Counted from the first letter of the stretch, positions 17,088 through 26,225 are shown. The stretch: 64,000 nucleotides of DNA from a candidate division KSB1 bacterium (GCA_034506175.1 JAPDQB010000018.1:46445-110444); one strand, 5' to 3'. The notes: generated by a model not told the origin, from the letters alone. Made by a program: numbers and translations.

Positions 17088-17903
17088 ATGTCGCCATTGC
17101 CTGAAAACTCCGACGATCAGACGGCTCGTCTGAAACGCAGCCCGCCCCGGCGCATTCCGGTTCTGCTCTATCATCGTATCGACTCGGAAGCGGAGACGCC
17201 GGCTCGCGCGTTTTGCGTGTCGCCGCAGCGTTTCGCCGAGCAAATGCAATGGCTGGCCGATCACGGCTTTGCCACCATTCACCTCGGCCAGATGCTGGAT
17301 TATTACCGTCTCGGCGCGGTGGTACCGGCCAGGTCGATTGTGATCACTTTTGACGACGGCTTTTTTTGCAACTACAGCCGGGCGTTTCCAATTTTGCAGC
17401 GGCACGGCTTTGTGGCCACAGTTTTTCTCGCGTGCAATCTGCTGCGCCACAATGCTGCCAAGCCGGTCGAAGGCCGGAACAGCTTTATGGCGTGGCCGGA
17501 AATTTTGGCGATGCAGCAAGCCGGCTGGGAATTTCACTCGCACGGCCTCGATCACCGGCGCCTGACCGAACTGACGCGCGACGAGCTGATCGCCGAAGTC
17601 AGCGTCTCGCGCCAGCGCTTGACCGCCCGTTTGAGCCGGCCGGTGGAATTTTTTTGCTACCCGTTCGGCCAGTTCAATTCCAACGTGCAGAAATTCGTGC
17701 GCGCCGCCGGTTATCGTGGCGCCTGCGGCGGACCGCCCTTCGACGATCAGGGCCCGCTCGACGACTACGCCATCGGCCGCACCGAAATTCTCGGGAGCGA
17801 TTCGCTGCGGCAATTTAGTTTCAAGATCGAGCACGGGCTCGGATATTTTTATTACGCTAAAAAACAGCTCGGCAAAATTAAACACCGGTTGTTGCCGGCA
17901 TGA
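17088..17903 (+). CDS. Polysaccharide deacetylase (NodB-like) family protein
   Basis: 271 residues with the NodB homology domain: start IPVLLYHRI, motif 1 VITFDDGF (catalytic base Asp and metal Asp), motif 2 FHSHGLDHRRLTEL with the two metal His, and motif FFCYPFGQFN. It removes N- or O-acetyl groups from a sugar polymer. There is no evident signal peptide, so it may act in the cytoplasm on a precursor or the start may be mis-set; the first 20 residues are Pro/Asp/Arg-rich. It lies between repeat family A copy 2 and the epimerase gene, both on the + strand. Confidence 0.88.
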   Translation: MSPLPENSDDQTARLKRSPPRRIPVLLYHRIDSEAETPARAFCVSPQRFAEQMQWLADHGFATIHLGQMLDYYRLGAVVPARSIVITFDDGFFCNYSRAFPILQRHGFVATVFLACNLLRHNAAKPVEGRNSFMAWPEILAMQQAGWEFHSHGLDHRRLTELTRDELIAEVSVSRQRLTARLSRPVEFFCYPFGQFNSNVQKFVRAAGYRGACGGPPFDDQGPLDDYAIGRTEILGSDSLRQFSFKIEHGLGYFYYAKKQLGKIKHRLLPA

Positions 17904-17944
17904 ACAAACGATTGATACCCTCAGAACAGTAAAGGAGAAGCTGC

Positions 17945-18976
17945 ATGAACGTGTTGATTACCGGCGGCGCCGGTTTTGTCGGCTCTCATCTCGCCGAAGC
18001 GCTGTTGCAACGAGGACAGCATGTCACCATCATCGACGACCTGTCGACCGGCCGGATGGAAAACATCGCCCATCTGCGCGCACTGCCGCATTTTCGGTTT
18101 GCGATTGAAACCATCATGAACGAAGCGGTCATGGATCGCCTGGTGAGCGAATGCGATGTGATTTATCATCTGGCCTCGGCGGTCGGCGTCGAGCTGATCG
18201 TCAACCGGCCGGTGGAAGTCATCGAACGCTGCATTTTGGGCAGCGAAGTCGTGCTCAAAATCGCCAACCGCTACAAGAAAAAAGTTCTCATCACCTCGAC
18301 CTCGGAAGTCTATGGCAAAAGCAGCAAGGTTCCGTTCAGCGAAGACGACGATCGCATCCTCGGCCCGACCACGAAAAGCCGATGGAGTTATTCCTGCTCC
18401 AAAGCCATCGACGAGTTTCTGGCGCTCGCGTATTACAAAGAGAAGCAATTGCCGGTGGTTTTGGTGCGACTGTTCAATACCGTCGGCCCCCGCCAGACCG
18501 GGCAATACGGCATGGTCGTACCGCGCTTCGTGCAAGCCGCGATGCAAAACCAGCCAATTCGCGTCTATGGTGATGGCACGCAAACGCGCTGCTTCGGTTA
18601 CGTCGGCGACGTGGTCAACGCCATGATCGCGCTGATGAACCACCCCGGCGCGGTCGGGCAAATTTTCAACATCGGCAGCAACGAGGAAATCAGCATCATG
18701 GATTTGGCCAAGCGCGTGAAAGCCCTCACCAACAGCAAATCCGAAATCGTAAAAATCCCCTACGAGCAGGCCTACGAACAGGGCTTTGAAGACATGGCGC
18801 GCCGCGTGCCCGATCTCACCAAAATCAAAAAACTGATCGGCTTCGTGCCCAAAGTCAAGCTCGACGACATCATTATTCGCGTGCGCGATCACTTCGCCGA
18901 GCAGCACAGCAACGGCAAGCTAACCGACGGCAACATTCGTTTGGAAGAACTACCGCATGAGGCGGTCATTGGTTGA
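17945..18976 (+). CDS. NAD-dependent sugar epimerase/dehydratase (extended SDR)
   Basis: 343 residues. The Rossmann loop VLITGGAGFVGSHLAEALL is at the N-terminus, then the DDLSTG nucleotide-sugar strand, STSEVYGKSS, the active-site YSCSK (Tyr-x3-Lys), and LFNTVGPRQTGQYGMVVP. The best guess is a UDP-glucuronate decarboxylase or UDP-sugar 4-epimerase-like enzyme supplying a sugar donor; the exact activity is open. AAAGGAG precedes the ATG. It is the last gene of the polysaccharide locus and is followed by a strong terminator. Confidence 0.88.
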   Translation: MNVLITGGAGFVGSHLAEALLQRGQHVTIIDDLSTGRMENIAHLRALPHFRFAIETIMNEAVMDRLVSECDVIYHLASAVGVELIVNRPVEVIERCILGSEVVLKIANRYKKKVLITSTSEVYGKSSKVPFSEDDDRILGPTTKSRWSYSCSKAIDEFLALAYYKEKQLPVVLVRLFNTVGPRQTGQYGMVVPRFVQAAMQNQPIRVYGDGTQTRCFGYVGDVVNAMIALMNHPGAVGQIFNIGSNEEISIMDLAKRVKALTNSKSEIVKIPYEQAYEQGFEDMARRVPDLTKIKKLIGFVPKVKLDDIIIRVRDHFAEQHSNGKLTDGNIRLEELPHEAVIG

Positions 18977-19003
18977 GAGAATGAGTTTTTTGTGGATTAA
19001 AAT

Positions 19004-19041
19004 AAAAACGCTGGACTGATTGAAACCAGTCCAGCGTTTTT
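19004..19041 (+). terminator. Intrinsic terminator of the polysaccharide locus
   Basis: A perfect 14-bp stem (19004-19017 with 19028-19041; AACGCTGGACT core) and a 10-base loop, followed by a T-rich run. It lies 28 bases after the epimerase stop and ahead of the convergent peptidase gene; the A-run on the other side could let it work in both directions. Confidence 0.9.
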
Positions 19042-19151
19042 TTATTCGGTGTTTATCGTGAGTAGTTTGCTGGCGTGACCGGCATTTTACTTCTCAGGGG
19101 CAAAATCGATGAATCATCCCGCATGGCGAGTTCGTGTCTTGAATGGTGTTT

Positions 19152-20138
19152 TCATTTATATGGAGTATCGTCAACCTCCGGCAGCAAGCCACCGTCGTTT
19201 TCTGCCTCGTCTTTTTCCCATTCTTGGATCTTCTTTTTCATGCGCCAGCGGGTGACGAAGAAGCCGGCAATCACCAAAATCAAAATCACCCCACCAAACA
19301 CAAACGTCTCGTCCAGAAAAAAATACCAGCGAAAGCGCCGGCGCAAATCGTCAAAATACGCGGTTTCAAAATCCCACAAATCTTGATTGAAAGCCACTTG
19401 AAAGGCTTGCCGTGAATCGCCGTGTACGGCGAAGGTTCGGGCCAATTTGGCGATGGCTTCCGGCCCAAATCGCCGGGTCAGAAAACTGACGGCCTGATAA
19501 CTTTCCGCATACGCCAGGGCGGCGCGGGCATTGGGAAACGAGAGCAAATCGTCAATCTCTTCAAAATCCACCAGCGAATTGGTGAGAATCGCGCGCGAGA
19601 TGATCACCGGATCGGTATGGCGCGGCTCGTTGGAGAGTAAGATCGCGGCGCCTTCGTTGAACCAGCGTGGTAAAATGCTGGGCTGCGCCAACTCTGCCAA
19701 ACAAAGATGCGCCAACTCGTGCGTCACCGTAACCGGCAGCAGGGCGCCCCGCTTTTCGGGATGCGCCGCCGGTGTTTTCAAAAAAATCCGCCACTGCGCG
19801 GTATTGGCAGCGGCCTCGCCCCAATGCGGCACCACTCCGCCGGTCATGTGATCGAAAATCTCCTGGGTGGGGCAAAGAAAAACGGTAATGACACGACGCG
19901 GTTGATAACCCAGACGCTGGCTGAGCTGCTGCCGGCGTTCCTGCACTTCACCGAGCACGCCAAGCGCCAGCATTTTGTCAGCTTCGCGATAGGCGATGAC
20001 ACAGGTCGAGGTGCTGTGATAACGCCAGGCCATGTCGGCGATGTTTTGTGCAAAGGCGGGAAATACACAGAGGAGCAGCAGAATGTGGCAACGCAAAGAG
20101 AACAGCAACGCAAAAAACTTTGAACGCAAAAAGTTCAT
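19152..20138 (-). CDS. Membrane-anchored gluzincin metallopeptidase (peptidase MA-like)
   Basis: 328 residues. An N-terminal signal peptide (FALLFSLRCHILLLLCVFPA) is followed by an extracytoplasmic domain with the zinc motif HELAH at about residues 142-146 and, 20 residues later, the Glu of FNEGAAILLS, the third ligand of gluzincins. A C-terminal membrane helix (VFGGVILILVIAGFFV) at about residues 280-296 and an acidic tail follow. This matches peptidase-MA-like proteins, whose substrates are unknown. It is transcribed alone and converges on the polysaccharide locus. Confidence 0.85.
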   Translation of the reverse strand: MNFLRSKFFALLFSLRCHILLLLCVFPAFAQNIADMAWRYHSTSTCVIAYREADKMLALGVLGEVQERRQQLSQRLGYQPRRVITVFLCPTQEIFDHMTGGVVPHWGEAAANTAQWRIFLKTPAAHPEKRGALLPVTVTHELAHLCLAELAQPSILPRWFNEGAAILLSNEPRHTDPVIISRAILTNSLVDFEEIDDLLSFPNARAALAYAESYQAVSFLTRRFGPEAIAKLARTFAVHGDSRQAFQVAFNQDLWDFETAYFDDLRRRFRWYFFLDETFVFGGVILILVIAGFFVTRWRMKKKIQEWEKDEAENDGGLLPEVDDTPYK

Positions 20139-20555
20139 TGAGCCATCTTGAATTTCTCAGAAGCCCGGTGCACGTCGGGGATTTTTCAAAGGCCAACGAC
20201 GATTGTCTTGTCCGTCAGATTTGACCTGTTGACAATTTCCGGCTTAATATGCCAAGGTCAAAATGAAAAAGCAAGGATTTTTTAAAATTTTAGGCGGCAT
20301 TATCGCCGTCAAAACGTTTGACATTCTCGGTTTTTTTACTATTTTTTATTGATGTCATTGATGTGCAAACTGCGCGAATAAATCTAAAAGGAATAAAAAA
20401 CCGGTAGCTATTCAGGCGGTGTTCTTTTTGAAGGAAAATAAAGACAGGATAATTTCGCGACAAAATGATTTTAGTTGTTTTGTCACCAAATTATTTTGTC
20501 ATCTTCAAAAGCCTGAATCGTTGCAAAAGTCCAACCTTTAACCGAGGAGCAAAAC
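20139..20555. promoter_or_regulatory. 417-bp divergent intergenic region with candidate promoters and an inverted repeat
   Basis: It separates the leftward peptidase from the rightward acyl-CoA genes. Two + strand sigma-70-like candidates are visible: TTGACC (20221-20226), 18 bases, TAATAT (20245-20250); and TTGACA (20318-20323), 16 bases, TATTTT (20340-20345). A 13-base inverted repeat with one mismatch, GACAAAATGATTT (20459-20471) and 20488-20500, lies nearer the gene and could be an operator. No coding potential seen. Confidence 0.4.
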
Positions 20556-21344
20556 ATGGCTGACAAACTGGTCAATTACTCCACCCAAGAGGCTCTGGCG
20601 ATCATCGAGCTGACCGATCCGCCGGCGAATACCTACACCTACGAGATGATGAAGCAACTCGACGCGGCGATTCTCGACGCGCGTATGGATGACAGTGTGC
20701 ACGTGATCATCCTCAAAGGCGGCGGCGAGAAATTTTTCTGCGCCGGCGCCAACATTCGCATGTTGCAGGAAGTCACCCCACGCTTCAAATACTTCTTCTG
20801 TCTGCACGCCAACGAAACGCTGAATCGTCTGGAGCACACCCCGAAGCTGGTGATTGCGGCGCTGAATGGCCATTGTGTCGGCGGCGGCTTGGAGATTGCC
20901 ATGGCGGCGGATATTCGGATCGCGAAAAAAGGCGCCGGCAAAATCGGCTTGCCGGAAGTCACCCTGGGCGTGTTGCCCGGCACCGGCGGCACGCAGCGGC
21001 TGGCGCGCCTCGTCGGCAAATCCCGCGCGATCGAACTGATGACCACTGGCCGCACCTTTGAGTTCGAGGAAGCCGAGCAAATGGGCCTGGTCAATCACGT
21101 CTTCCCCGCGGAGAATTTCTGGGAAAAAGTTTTGGAATACGCGCGCCAGTTCCTGCCGCCGAACAAAGCCAGCAAAGCCGTCGGCCTGATCAAACGCGCC
21201 GTGCAATCCGGCCTCGAAGTCTCCTTCAGCGAGTCCCTCGCCATCGAGCGCGAGCTGCAGCAGCAACTCTTCCAAAGCGAGGACGCGAAAGAAGGGCTGA
21301 CGGCGTATAATGAGAAGAGGAAGCCGAATTTTGCGGGGAGGTAA
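20556..21344 (+). CDS. Enoyl-CoA hydratase/isomerase family protein
   Basis: 262-residue crotonase-fold enzyme. The oxyanion-hole segment KFFCAGANIRML is at about residue 62, and the second, GHCVGGGLEIAMAADIRIA, at about 104. GLPEVTLGVLPGTGGTQRL carries the Glu used by true hydratases, and the Glu in the preceding block is also present, so a 2-enoyl-CoA hydratase activity in beta-oxidation is likely. CGAGGAGC precedes the ATG. It heads a run of acyl-CoA genes, but toxin-antitoxin-like genes separate it from the dehydrogenases. Confidence 0.92.
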   Translation: MADKLVNYSTQEALAIIELTDPPANTYTYEMMKQLDAAILDARMDDSVHVIILKGGGEKFFCAGANIRMLQEVTPRFKYFFCLHANETLNRLEHTPKLVIAALNGHCVGGGLEIAMAADIRIAKKGAGKIGLPEVTLGVLPGTGGTQRLARLVGKSRAIELMTTGRTFEFEEAEQMGLVNHVFPAENFWEKVLEYARQFLPPNKASKAVGLIKRAVQSGLEVSFSESLAIERELQQQLFQSEDAKEGLTAYNEKRKPNFAGR

Positions 21345-21428
21345 CCAAGTGGCAAGTATGCAAGTGGCAAGTGATTTTGACTTCTCGCTTGCAACTTGCA
21401 AAATAAATTTTTGTAAGGAGCAATCAAG

Positions 21429-21719
21429 ATGCCCAAACGAAAAAAATCGCCCCCAATAACCAAAGAGCAGTTTCTGGCCAGAGTAATGAGCCGGGAAGAG
21501 CCCGATCGCGGAAAAATCATCAAGGAAATTTTGGAATAACTCCATGCGTACGGGATGAAATATCGTATGCGCTCGGAAATCTTTTTCAAGCTCATCGTTG
21601 GCACGCCGCTCGAAGATCAAGACGATTTTATTGATTGGGTAATGTGTTATCGCGAGTATTTGCAGATTTTTCAATCGCAATTTAGTCCGGAAAGCATAGC
21701 CGCCGATGTTATCGGATAA
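21429..21719 (+). pseudogene. Putative TumE-partner antitoxin interrupted by an in-frame TAA
   Basis: A frame from ATG 21429 (AAGGAG eight bases upstream) runs 36 codons, meets TAA at 21537-21539, and continues in the same frame for 59 more codons to TAA 21717-21719. The two parts read well as one 96-residue protein: a basic start MPKRKKSPPITKEQFLARVM, then DRGKIIKEILE, the stop, then LHAYGMKYRMRSEIFFK and DFIDWVMCYREYLQIF. A C-to-T change of CAA (or G-to-T of GAA) would explain the stop. The second part has its own ATG at 21555 (54 residues). It overlaps the toxin-like gene by 14 bases, the usual antitoxin-toxin arrangement. The antitoxin call is by context. Confidence 0.65.
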
Positions 21720-22104
21720 ACTCAAAAGATGGCCGATTGCAAATCGTGCCTGGGAAATTGATTTGATCTCCAGTCTTGATGATCGAATCGAGCGTGCCGT
21801 CCTCTACGGAACTTTAACGTTGCTTGTTCTCTGGCCGTCGTTGAACAAGACCCTCTCACTCCGTGAGCGGTATGCTTTTCTACAGAATCAGTTGCACATC
21901 GACTACCATAGCTATGCTTTAATCGAAACAGGTGATCGCGTCATTATTCGCGCCGATGCTGCTCCGCATCACGAGCGCGATTATCATCGCAAGCTTTTAA
22001 CCAATTTCCCACATCACCTGCACGACGAAAACAAGCGAGTTTGTTCGTTCAGCGGCAAGTTGGAAGATTTCATCGAGCTCGTCGGGCCATATTTTCGCCC
22101 GTAG
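21706..22104 (+). CDS. TumE-like (DUF6516) putative toxin
   Basis: 132 residues. The middle and end resemble TumE/DUF6516 proteins: an aromatic/charged beta-rich body, ADAAPHHERDYHRKLLTN, FPHHLHDENKRVCSF and a final KLEDFIELVGP helix. TumE-type toxins are partners in two-gene toxin-antitoxin modules; the molecular target is not known to me. It overlaps the 3' end of the split upstream frame by 14 bases. If it is active, the damaged antitoxin would be a problem for the cell. A clearer member of the family is at 55424-55846. Confidence 0.6.
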   Translation: MLSDKLKRWPIANRAWEIDLISSLDDRIERAVLYGTLTLLVLWPSLNKTLSLRERYAFLQNQLHIDYHSYALIETGDRVIIRADAAPHHERDYHRKLLTNFPHHLHDENKRVCSFSGKLEDFIELVGPYFRP

Positions 22105-22144
22105 CAACTTTTATTTTTTGACCATTCACTTTTTTGACAAGTCA

Positions 22145-23584
22145 ATGTTAACAAAACTCTTCATCAACGGCAAATGGGAAGATGCTGCCAGCGGCAAGAC
22201 CTTCCCGACCATCAATCCCGCGACTACCGAAGTGATCGCGGAAATCGCAGAAGGCGGCGCGGAGGATATCGATCGCGCCGTGAAGGCTGCGCGCGCGGCG
22301 CTCGACGGCCCGTGGGGCAAGATGAACGCCTCGGAGCGCGGCCGCATCATTTGGAAAATGGGCGAGCGCCTCCTCGAGCGCGCCGACGAGATTGCCAAGC
22401 TCGAAACCATGGACAACGGCAAGACCATCACCGAGTCCAGCAAGATCGATGTGCCGTATTCCGCGGATTTGTATTTCTACTATGCCGGCGCGGCCACGAA
22501 ATTAGAGGGGCACACGATTCCGGTCAATGGCCCATATTTCTGCTACACCCTGCGCGAGCCGCTGGGCGTCGTTGGCCTCATCGTGCCGTGGAACTTTCCG
22601 CTGCTGCTCGCCTCGCGCAAAGTCGCAGCGGCGCTGGCTGCCGGCAATACGGTGATATTAAAACCAGCAGCACAAACGCCGCTGACCGCATTGGTTTTAG
22701 CTGAGATTGGCATGGAAGCGGGATTGCCGCCCGGCGTTTTGAATGTTGTGCCCGGCCATGGCTCGACCGCTGGCGCCGCGTTGGTGAAACATCCCGACGT
22801 TGATGGCATCGCGCTCACCGGCGGCACTTCAACTGGCCAACAGTTGATGCGCGACGGCGCGGCGACAGTGAAGAAGCTGCATCTTGAGCTCGGCGGCAAA
22901 TCGCCCAATATCGTCTTTGCAGATGCCGATCTCGAAGCCGCGGCGAAGATGGCACTCATGGGAATTTTTTATAATAAAGGGGAGGTTTGCACCGCCGGCT
23001 CGCGCCTGCTCGTGGAAAAATCCATTTACGACGGCTTCATGGAAAAAGTCGTAGACCGCGCCAGGAAAATGCAGCCGGCAGATCCGATGGATCCCAAAGC
23101 GCGCCTCGGCCCGTTGGTTTCCGAAGCGCAGTTGGCAAATGTCAAAAAGTACGTCGAGATTGGCGAGAAAGAAGGCGCCCGGTTACTCGTCGGCGGCCGC
23201 CAACCCGAACCCATGCCCGGCAAAGGTTATTACTTTCAGCCGACGATTTTTGACAACGTGCAGCCCAATTCAACGATCGCGCAAGAAGAAATCTTTGGCC
23301 CGGTGCTGGCAACGTTGCAATTCCAGGACGCCGATGAGCTGGTCAAAATCGCCAACGGCACGATGTACGGCCTGGCTGCCGCGATTTGGACGAAGGACAT
23401 CAAAAAGGCGCATCGTCTGGCGCGCGCCCTCAAATCCGGCACGGTGTGGATCAACTCCTACAACAACTACGATGCGGCGATGCCCTACGGCGGCTACAAG
23501 ATGAGCGGCTTCGGCCGCGAAAGCGGCATGGAAGCGTTCGAGTTCTATTCGCAAACGAAAAGCGTGTGGGTGGATTTGAGTTGA
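22145..23584 (+). CDS. NAD(P)-dependent aldehyde dehydrogenase
   Basis: 479 residues if the ATG at 22145 is used (an upstream in-frame TTG at 22118 adds nine residues; neither has a strong ribosome-binding site). It oxidises an aldehyde to the acid in the cytoplasm. Seen: PWNFPLLLASRKVAAALAAG, the catalytic Glu in LHLELGGKSPNIVF, the nucleophile Cys in NKGEVCTAGSRLLVE, EEIFGPVLA, and the end block YGGYKMSGFGRESG. Sequence alone gives no substrate; betaine- or retinal-type ALDHs are the nearest in pattern. Confidence 0.93.
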   Translation: MLTKLFINGKWEDAASGKTFPTINPATTEVIAEIAEGGAEDIDRAVKAARAALDGPWGKMNASERGRIIWKMGERLLERADEIAKLETMDNGKTITESSKIDVPYSADLYFYYAGAATKLEGHTIPVNGPYFCYTLREPLGVVGLIVPWNFPLLLASRKVAAALAAGNTVILKPAAQTPLTALVLAEIGMEAGLPPGVLNVVPGHGSTAGAALVKHPDVDGIALTGGTSTGQQLMRDGAATVKKLHLELGGKSPNIVFADADLEAAAKMALMGIFYNKGEVCTAGSRLLVEKSIYDGFMEKVVDRARKMQPADPMDPKARLGPLVSEAQLANVKKYVEIGEKEGARLLVGGRQPEPMPGKGYYFQPTIFDNVQPNSTIAQEEIFGPVLATLQFQDADELVKIANGTMYGLAAAIWTKDIKKAHRLARALKSGTVWINSYNNYDAAMPYGGYKMSGFGRESGMEAFEFYSQTKSVWVDLS

Positions 23585-23596
23585 AAGAGATAAGCC

Positions 23597-24118
23597 ATGC
23601 TCAAGACAACTTTTACGAAGTCGGGTTCGAGGCCTGTTCTGCAAATCCCGAAATCCTCTTTGGAGCTCGGCCTGGAAACCACCGCGGCGCTCGGCTTGTT
23701 GATCATGCTTTATTTCACCTTCACATCCTGGCCGCTGCTTCCCGAGACCATCCCGCATCACTTCGACATTTCCGGCAAGCCCGATGCCTGGGGCGGCAAA
23801 TGGACTTTGTCGCTTCTTCCTGGAATCGGTTTGGTGCTCTATGTTGGACTAACCATACTGAGCCGATATCCTCATATTTATAACTATCTTTGGCCTATCA
23901 CTGAGAAAAATGCCGCGGCACAATATCATCTTGCCCGTACGATGATTGTTGCTTTGAAAGCTGAAATCAGTTTGTTATTTGCCTATCTCCAACAACAGAC
24001 CATTCAGGTCGCCTTAGGAAAAGCGGAAGGCCTGGGCGTTGCCTTTCTGCCGACCTTCCTTGTTTTGATCTTTGGGACGATCGGCATTTATTTTGTGAAA
24101 GCGTATCAAGCACGTTAG
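23597..24118 (+). CDS. DUF1648-containing membrane protein
   Basis: 173 residues. After about 25 residues a helix (TTAALGLLIMLYFTFTSWPL) leads into PETIPHHFDISGKPDAWGGK, the signature of DUF1648, whose function is unknown. Two or three more helices follow (LSLLPGIGLVLYVGLTIL; VAFLPTFLVLIFGTIGIYF). It lies 12 bases after the aldehyde dehydrogenase, so it is likely on the same transcript, but no functional link is evident. Confidence 0.85.
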   Translation: MLKTTFTKSGSRPVLQIPKSSLELGLETTAALGLLIMLYFTFTSWPLLPETIPHHFDISGKPDAWGGKWTLSLLPGIGLVLYVGLTILSRYPHIYNYLWPITEKNAAAQYHLARTMIVALKAEISLLFAYLQQQTIQVALGKAEGLGVAFLPTFLVLIFGTIGIYFVKAYQAR

Positions 24119-24156
24119 TAGAATTAGTTGGCCACATTTAAAATTGTCTCCACGAG

Positions 24157-24199
24157 ACACGCGAAGAAACACGAAAGGTTTTTGGTGTATTTCGCGTGT
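24157..24199. repeat. Dispersed hairpin family B, copy 1
   Basis: Arms ACACGCGAAGAAACAC (24157-24172) and 24185-24199 pair with one bulge. The following TGTTTAGCGGGC is nearly repeated after copy 2 (29123-29165, TGTTTAGTGGGC), and both contain ACACGAAAGG. It lies upstream of the PLP-enzyme gene, between two genes of the same strand. Confidence 0.7.
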
Positions 24200-24251
24200 T
24201 TAGCGGGCCGCACAAGGCAATTTGACGAAGCAGAAATATACAAGGAGAAAA

Positions 24252-25451
24252 ATGAAATTCGACCCCGCCAGCGAAATTCAAGATCTGCTCATGTTCGGCG
24301 AGTTCGGCGACGTCAATCCCTCCATCACCGACAGCTCGACGTACACCTTTCTGAATCCGGCGACGATGCAGGAGATTTTCAGCCACGAAATCGAAGGCTG
24401 CTTTCTCTATTCGCGCCATTGGAATCCGATTAACAAATATCTCTGCCGCGCGCTCGCCGCCATGGAATCGACCGAAGCCGCGCAAGTCACGGCCTCCGGC
24501 ATGTCGGCGATTAGCAGCACGATTCTGCAGCTTTGCAACACCGGCGACGAAGTGATCGCGAGCTGGACGATTTACGGCGGCACCTACGCTTTTCTCAAAA
24601 ACTTTTTGCCGAAGTTTGGCATTCAAACTCATTTCATCGATCTCTCCAATCCGGACGAAATCGAGCGGATGCTGAATAAAAGAACGAAAGTTATTTACAC
24701 CGAATCCATCAGCAACCCGCTGCTCGAAGTGGCCGATATCCCCCGGCTTAGCCGATTCGCCAAGGCGCACGGCCTCACGCTCGTCATTGACAACACCTTT
24801 AGCCCGATGATTCTCTCACCCGCGCGGTTGGGCGCGCACGTGGTGGTGCACAGCATGACCAAATTCATCAATGGCACCAGTGATTGCGTGGCCGGCTGCA
24901 TTTGCACCTCGCAAAAATTTGTCGAGCAATTGACCGACATCAATGCCGGCGCGACGATGCTGCTCGGGCCGGTCTTGGACAGTCTCCGTGCCGCGAGCAT
25001 TCTGAAGAATTTGCACAGCTTGCACATTCGCATGCAAAAGCACAGCGCCAATGCTCTCTTGCTGGCGCGGCGTCTCCAAGAGCTTGGCCTCAAAGTGCAT
25101 TACCCCGGCTTGCCGCATCACAAAAACCATGAATTGATGAAACAACTGATGAATGCCGATCTCGGATTTGGCGGCATGGTCGCCGTCGATGTTGGCGATG
25201 AAGCAAAGGCCAATGCTTTGATGACCAAAATGCAGGAAGAGAAAGTCGGCTATCTCGCCGTGAGCCTCGGTTATTTCAAAACCTTGTTCAGCGCGCCGAG
25301 CAGCAGCACCTCGTCGGAAATTCCCGAAGACTTGCAGAAGCAGATGGGCCTGAGCCGCGGCATGATCCGGTTGTCGGTCGGAATCGACAACGATATGGAG
25401 AGATCGCTTGCGCGAATGGAGAAGTGTTTGAGAGAAGTCGGGATGGCTTGA
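24252..25451 (+). CDS. Cys/Met-metabolism PLP-dependent enzyme (methionine gamma-lyase-like)
   Basis: 399 residues from the ATG behind AAGGAG. The fold-type I trans-sulfuration pattern is clear: YSRHWNPINKYLCRALAAME, the PLP-binding SGMSAISSTILQL, TIYGGTYAFLKNFLPKFGI, VIDNTFSPMILSP, and the Schiff-base Lys in VVHSMTKFINGTSD. The end SRGMIRLSVGIDN is also typical. Likely reactions are gamma-elimination of methionine or related sulfur amino acids, or cystathionine cleavage; family members are hard to tell apart without key residues in alignment. Its neighbours are acyl-CoA genes, which fits 2-oxobutyrate formation feeding acyl-CoA metabolism (inference). Confidence 0.85.
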   Translation: MKFDPASEIQDLLMFGEFGDVNPSITDSSTYTFLNPATMQEIFSHEIEGCFLYSRHWNPINKYLCRALAAMESTEAAQVTASGMSAISSTILQLCNTGDEVIASWTIYGGTYAFLKNFLPKFGIQTHFIDLSNPDEIERMLNKRTKVIYTESISNPLLEVADIPRLSRFAKAHGLTLVIDNTFSPMILSPARLGAHVVVHSMTKFINGTSDCVAGCICTSQKFVEQLTDINAGATMLLGPVLDSLRAASILKNLHSLHIRMQKHSANALLLARRLQELGLKVHYPGLPHHKNHELMKQLMNADLGFGGMVAVDVGDEAKANALMTKMQEEKVGYLAVSLGYFKTLFSAPSSSTSSEIPEDLQKQMGLSRGMIRLSVGIDNDMERSLARMEKCLREVGMA

Positions 25452-25467
25452 GCAATGGGAGTAAACT

Positions 25468-26027
25468 ATGGAACTACTCTTTATTGACGAATCTGGCGAT
25501 GATGGTCTGGCGCCCAAAAGTAGTGAGTTTTACATTTTGTCAGGAGTCGCAGTTGAGGACTGCTTTTGGAAAGAGACGTTTTGGAAACTCTTCGGGTTCC
25601 GACAGCACATACTTCGGAAATTTGGCCTAAAAATTGACGAGCTTAAAGGCGAGGATATCTTTCACCACGAGGGAGATTTGTTCAATACAAAACTTGAACC
25701 AGTTGATGAAAAATGGATTTGTGAAAGTCTCATTGATCTCATTTGCAGCGAGTTGAGGATAGAGCTGCATATTTTGGCCAAATCCAAAAGGGAATTTCTC
25801 AAGCGATATCCAAAGCCGCTAGCCAATCCGCAAAAAATATTTAGGCAGAAAATTTGGAGAGAGTACCTTTTTCGATATGAGCAACTTTGTTTCAAAAATC
25901 TCATTTGATAAGCGGCCCACAGAATGCGATGGTCTTTTACGATAAGAATCAGCAAAAGCACGTCAGAAGCCTGATACGTGAGTTCACGAGAAAATTCGAC
26001 GAACAAAGCGAATTCCCTTTAACATAA
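25468..26027 (+). pseudogene. DUF3800 protein, frameshifted and truncated
   Basis: The first frame (25468-25908, 146 residues) begins ELLFIDESGDDGLAP, the DUF3800 hallmark with its acidic residues. It breaks after CFKNLI. The family's next block, AMVFYDKNQQKHVRSLIREF, is found in another frame up to TAA at 26025-26027. The frames join at or just after a five-A run (25894-25898), a typical slippage site. The protein then stops right away, so the usual C-terminus is also missing. DUF3800 proteins are often in mobile or defence contexts; function unknown. Confidence 0.8.
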
Positions 26028-26028
26028 A

Positions 26029-26058
26029 AAAGGCCTCGGAATAATTTCCGAAGCCTTT
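26029..26058. terminator. Hairpin, possible bidirectional terminator
   Basis: Arms AAAGGCCTCGGAA (26029-26041) and TTCCGAAGCCTTT (26046-26058) pair with one mismatch and a four-base loop, flanked by A-rich sequence on the left and TAATTAAACT on the right. It directly follows the DUF3800 remnant. The U-run is weak. Confidence 0.6.
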
Positions 26059-26225
26059 AATTAAACTTTCGGCCCCGCCTACACCGTCGCATCCGACGGT
26101 TCGGTCGTGCAATAAAATATAGTTTTAATTTTCTTAAAAGGTCAAGAAATTTTTCGTTTCTATTTCTTCCTTATTCCCTGGCAGTCTCAAGATGAGTAGT
26201 GGAGTGAATTCATTAAATTATTCAG

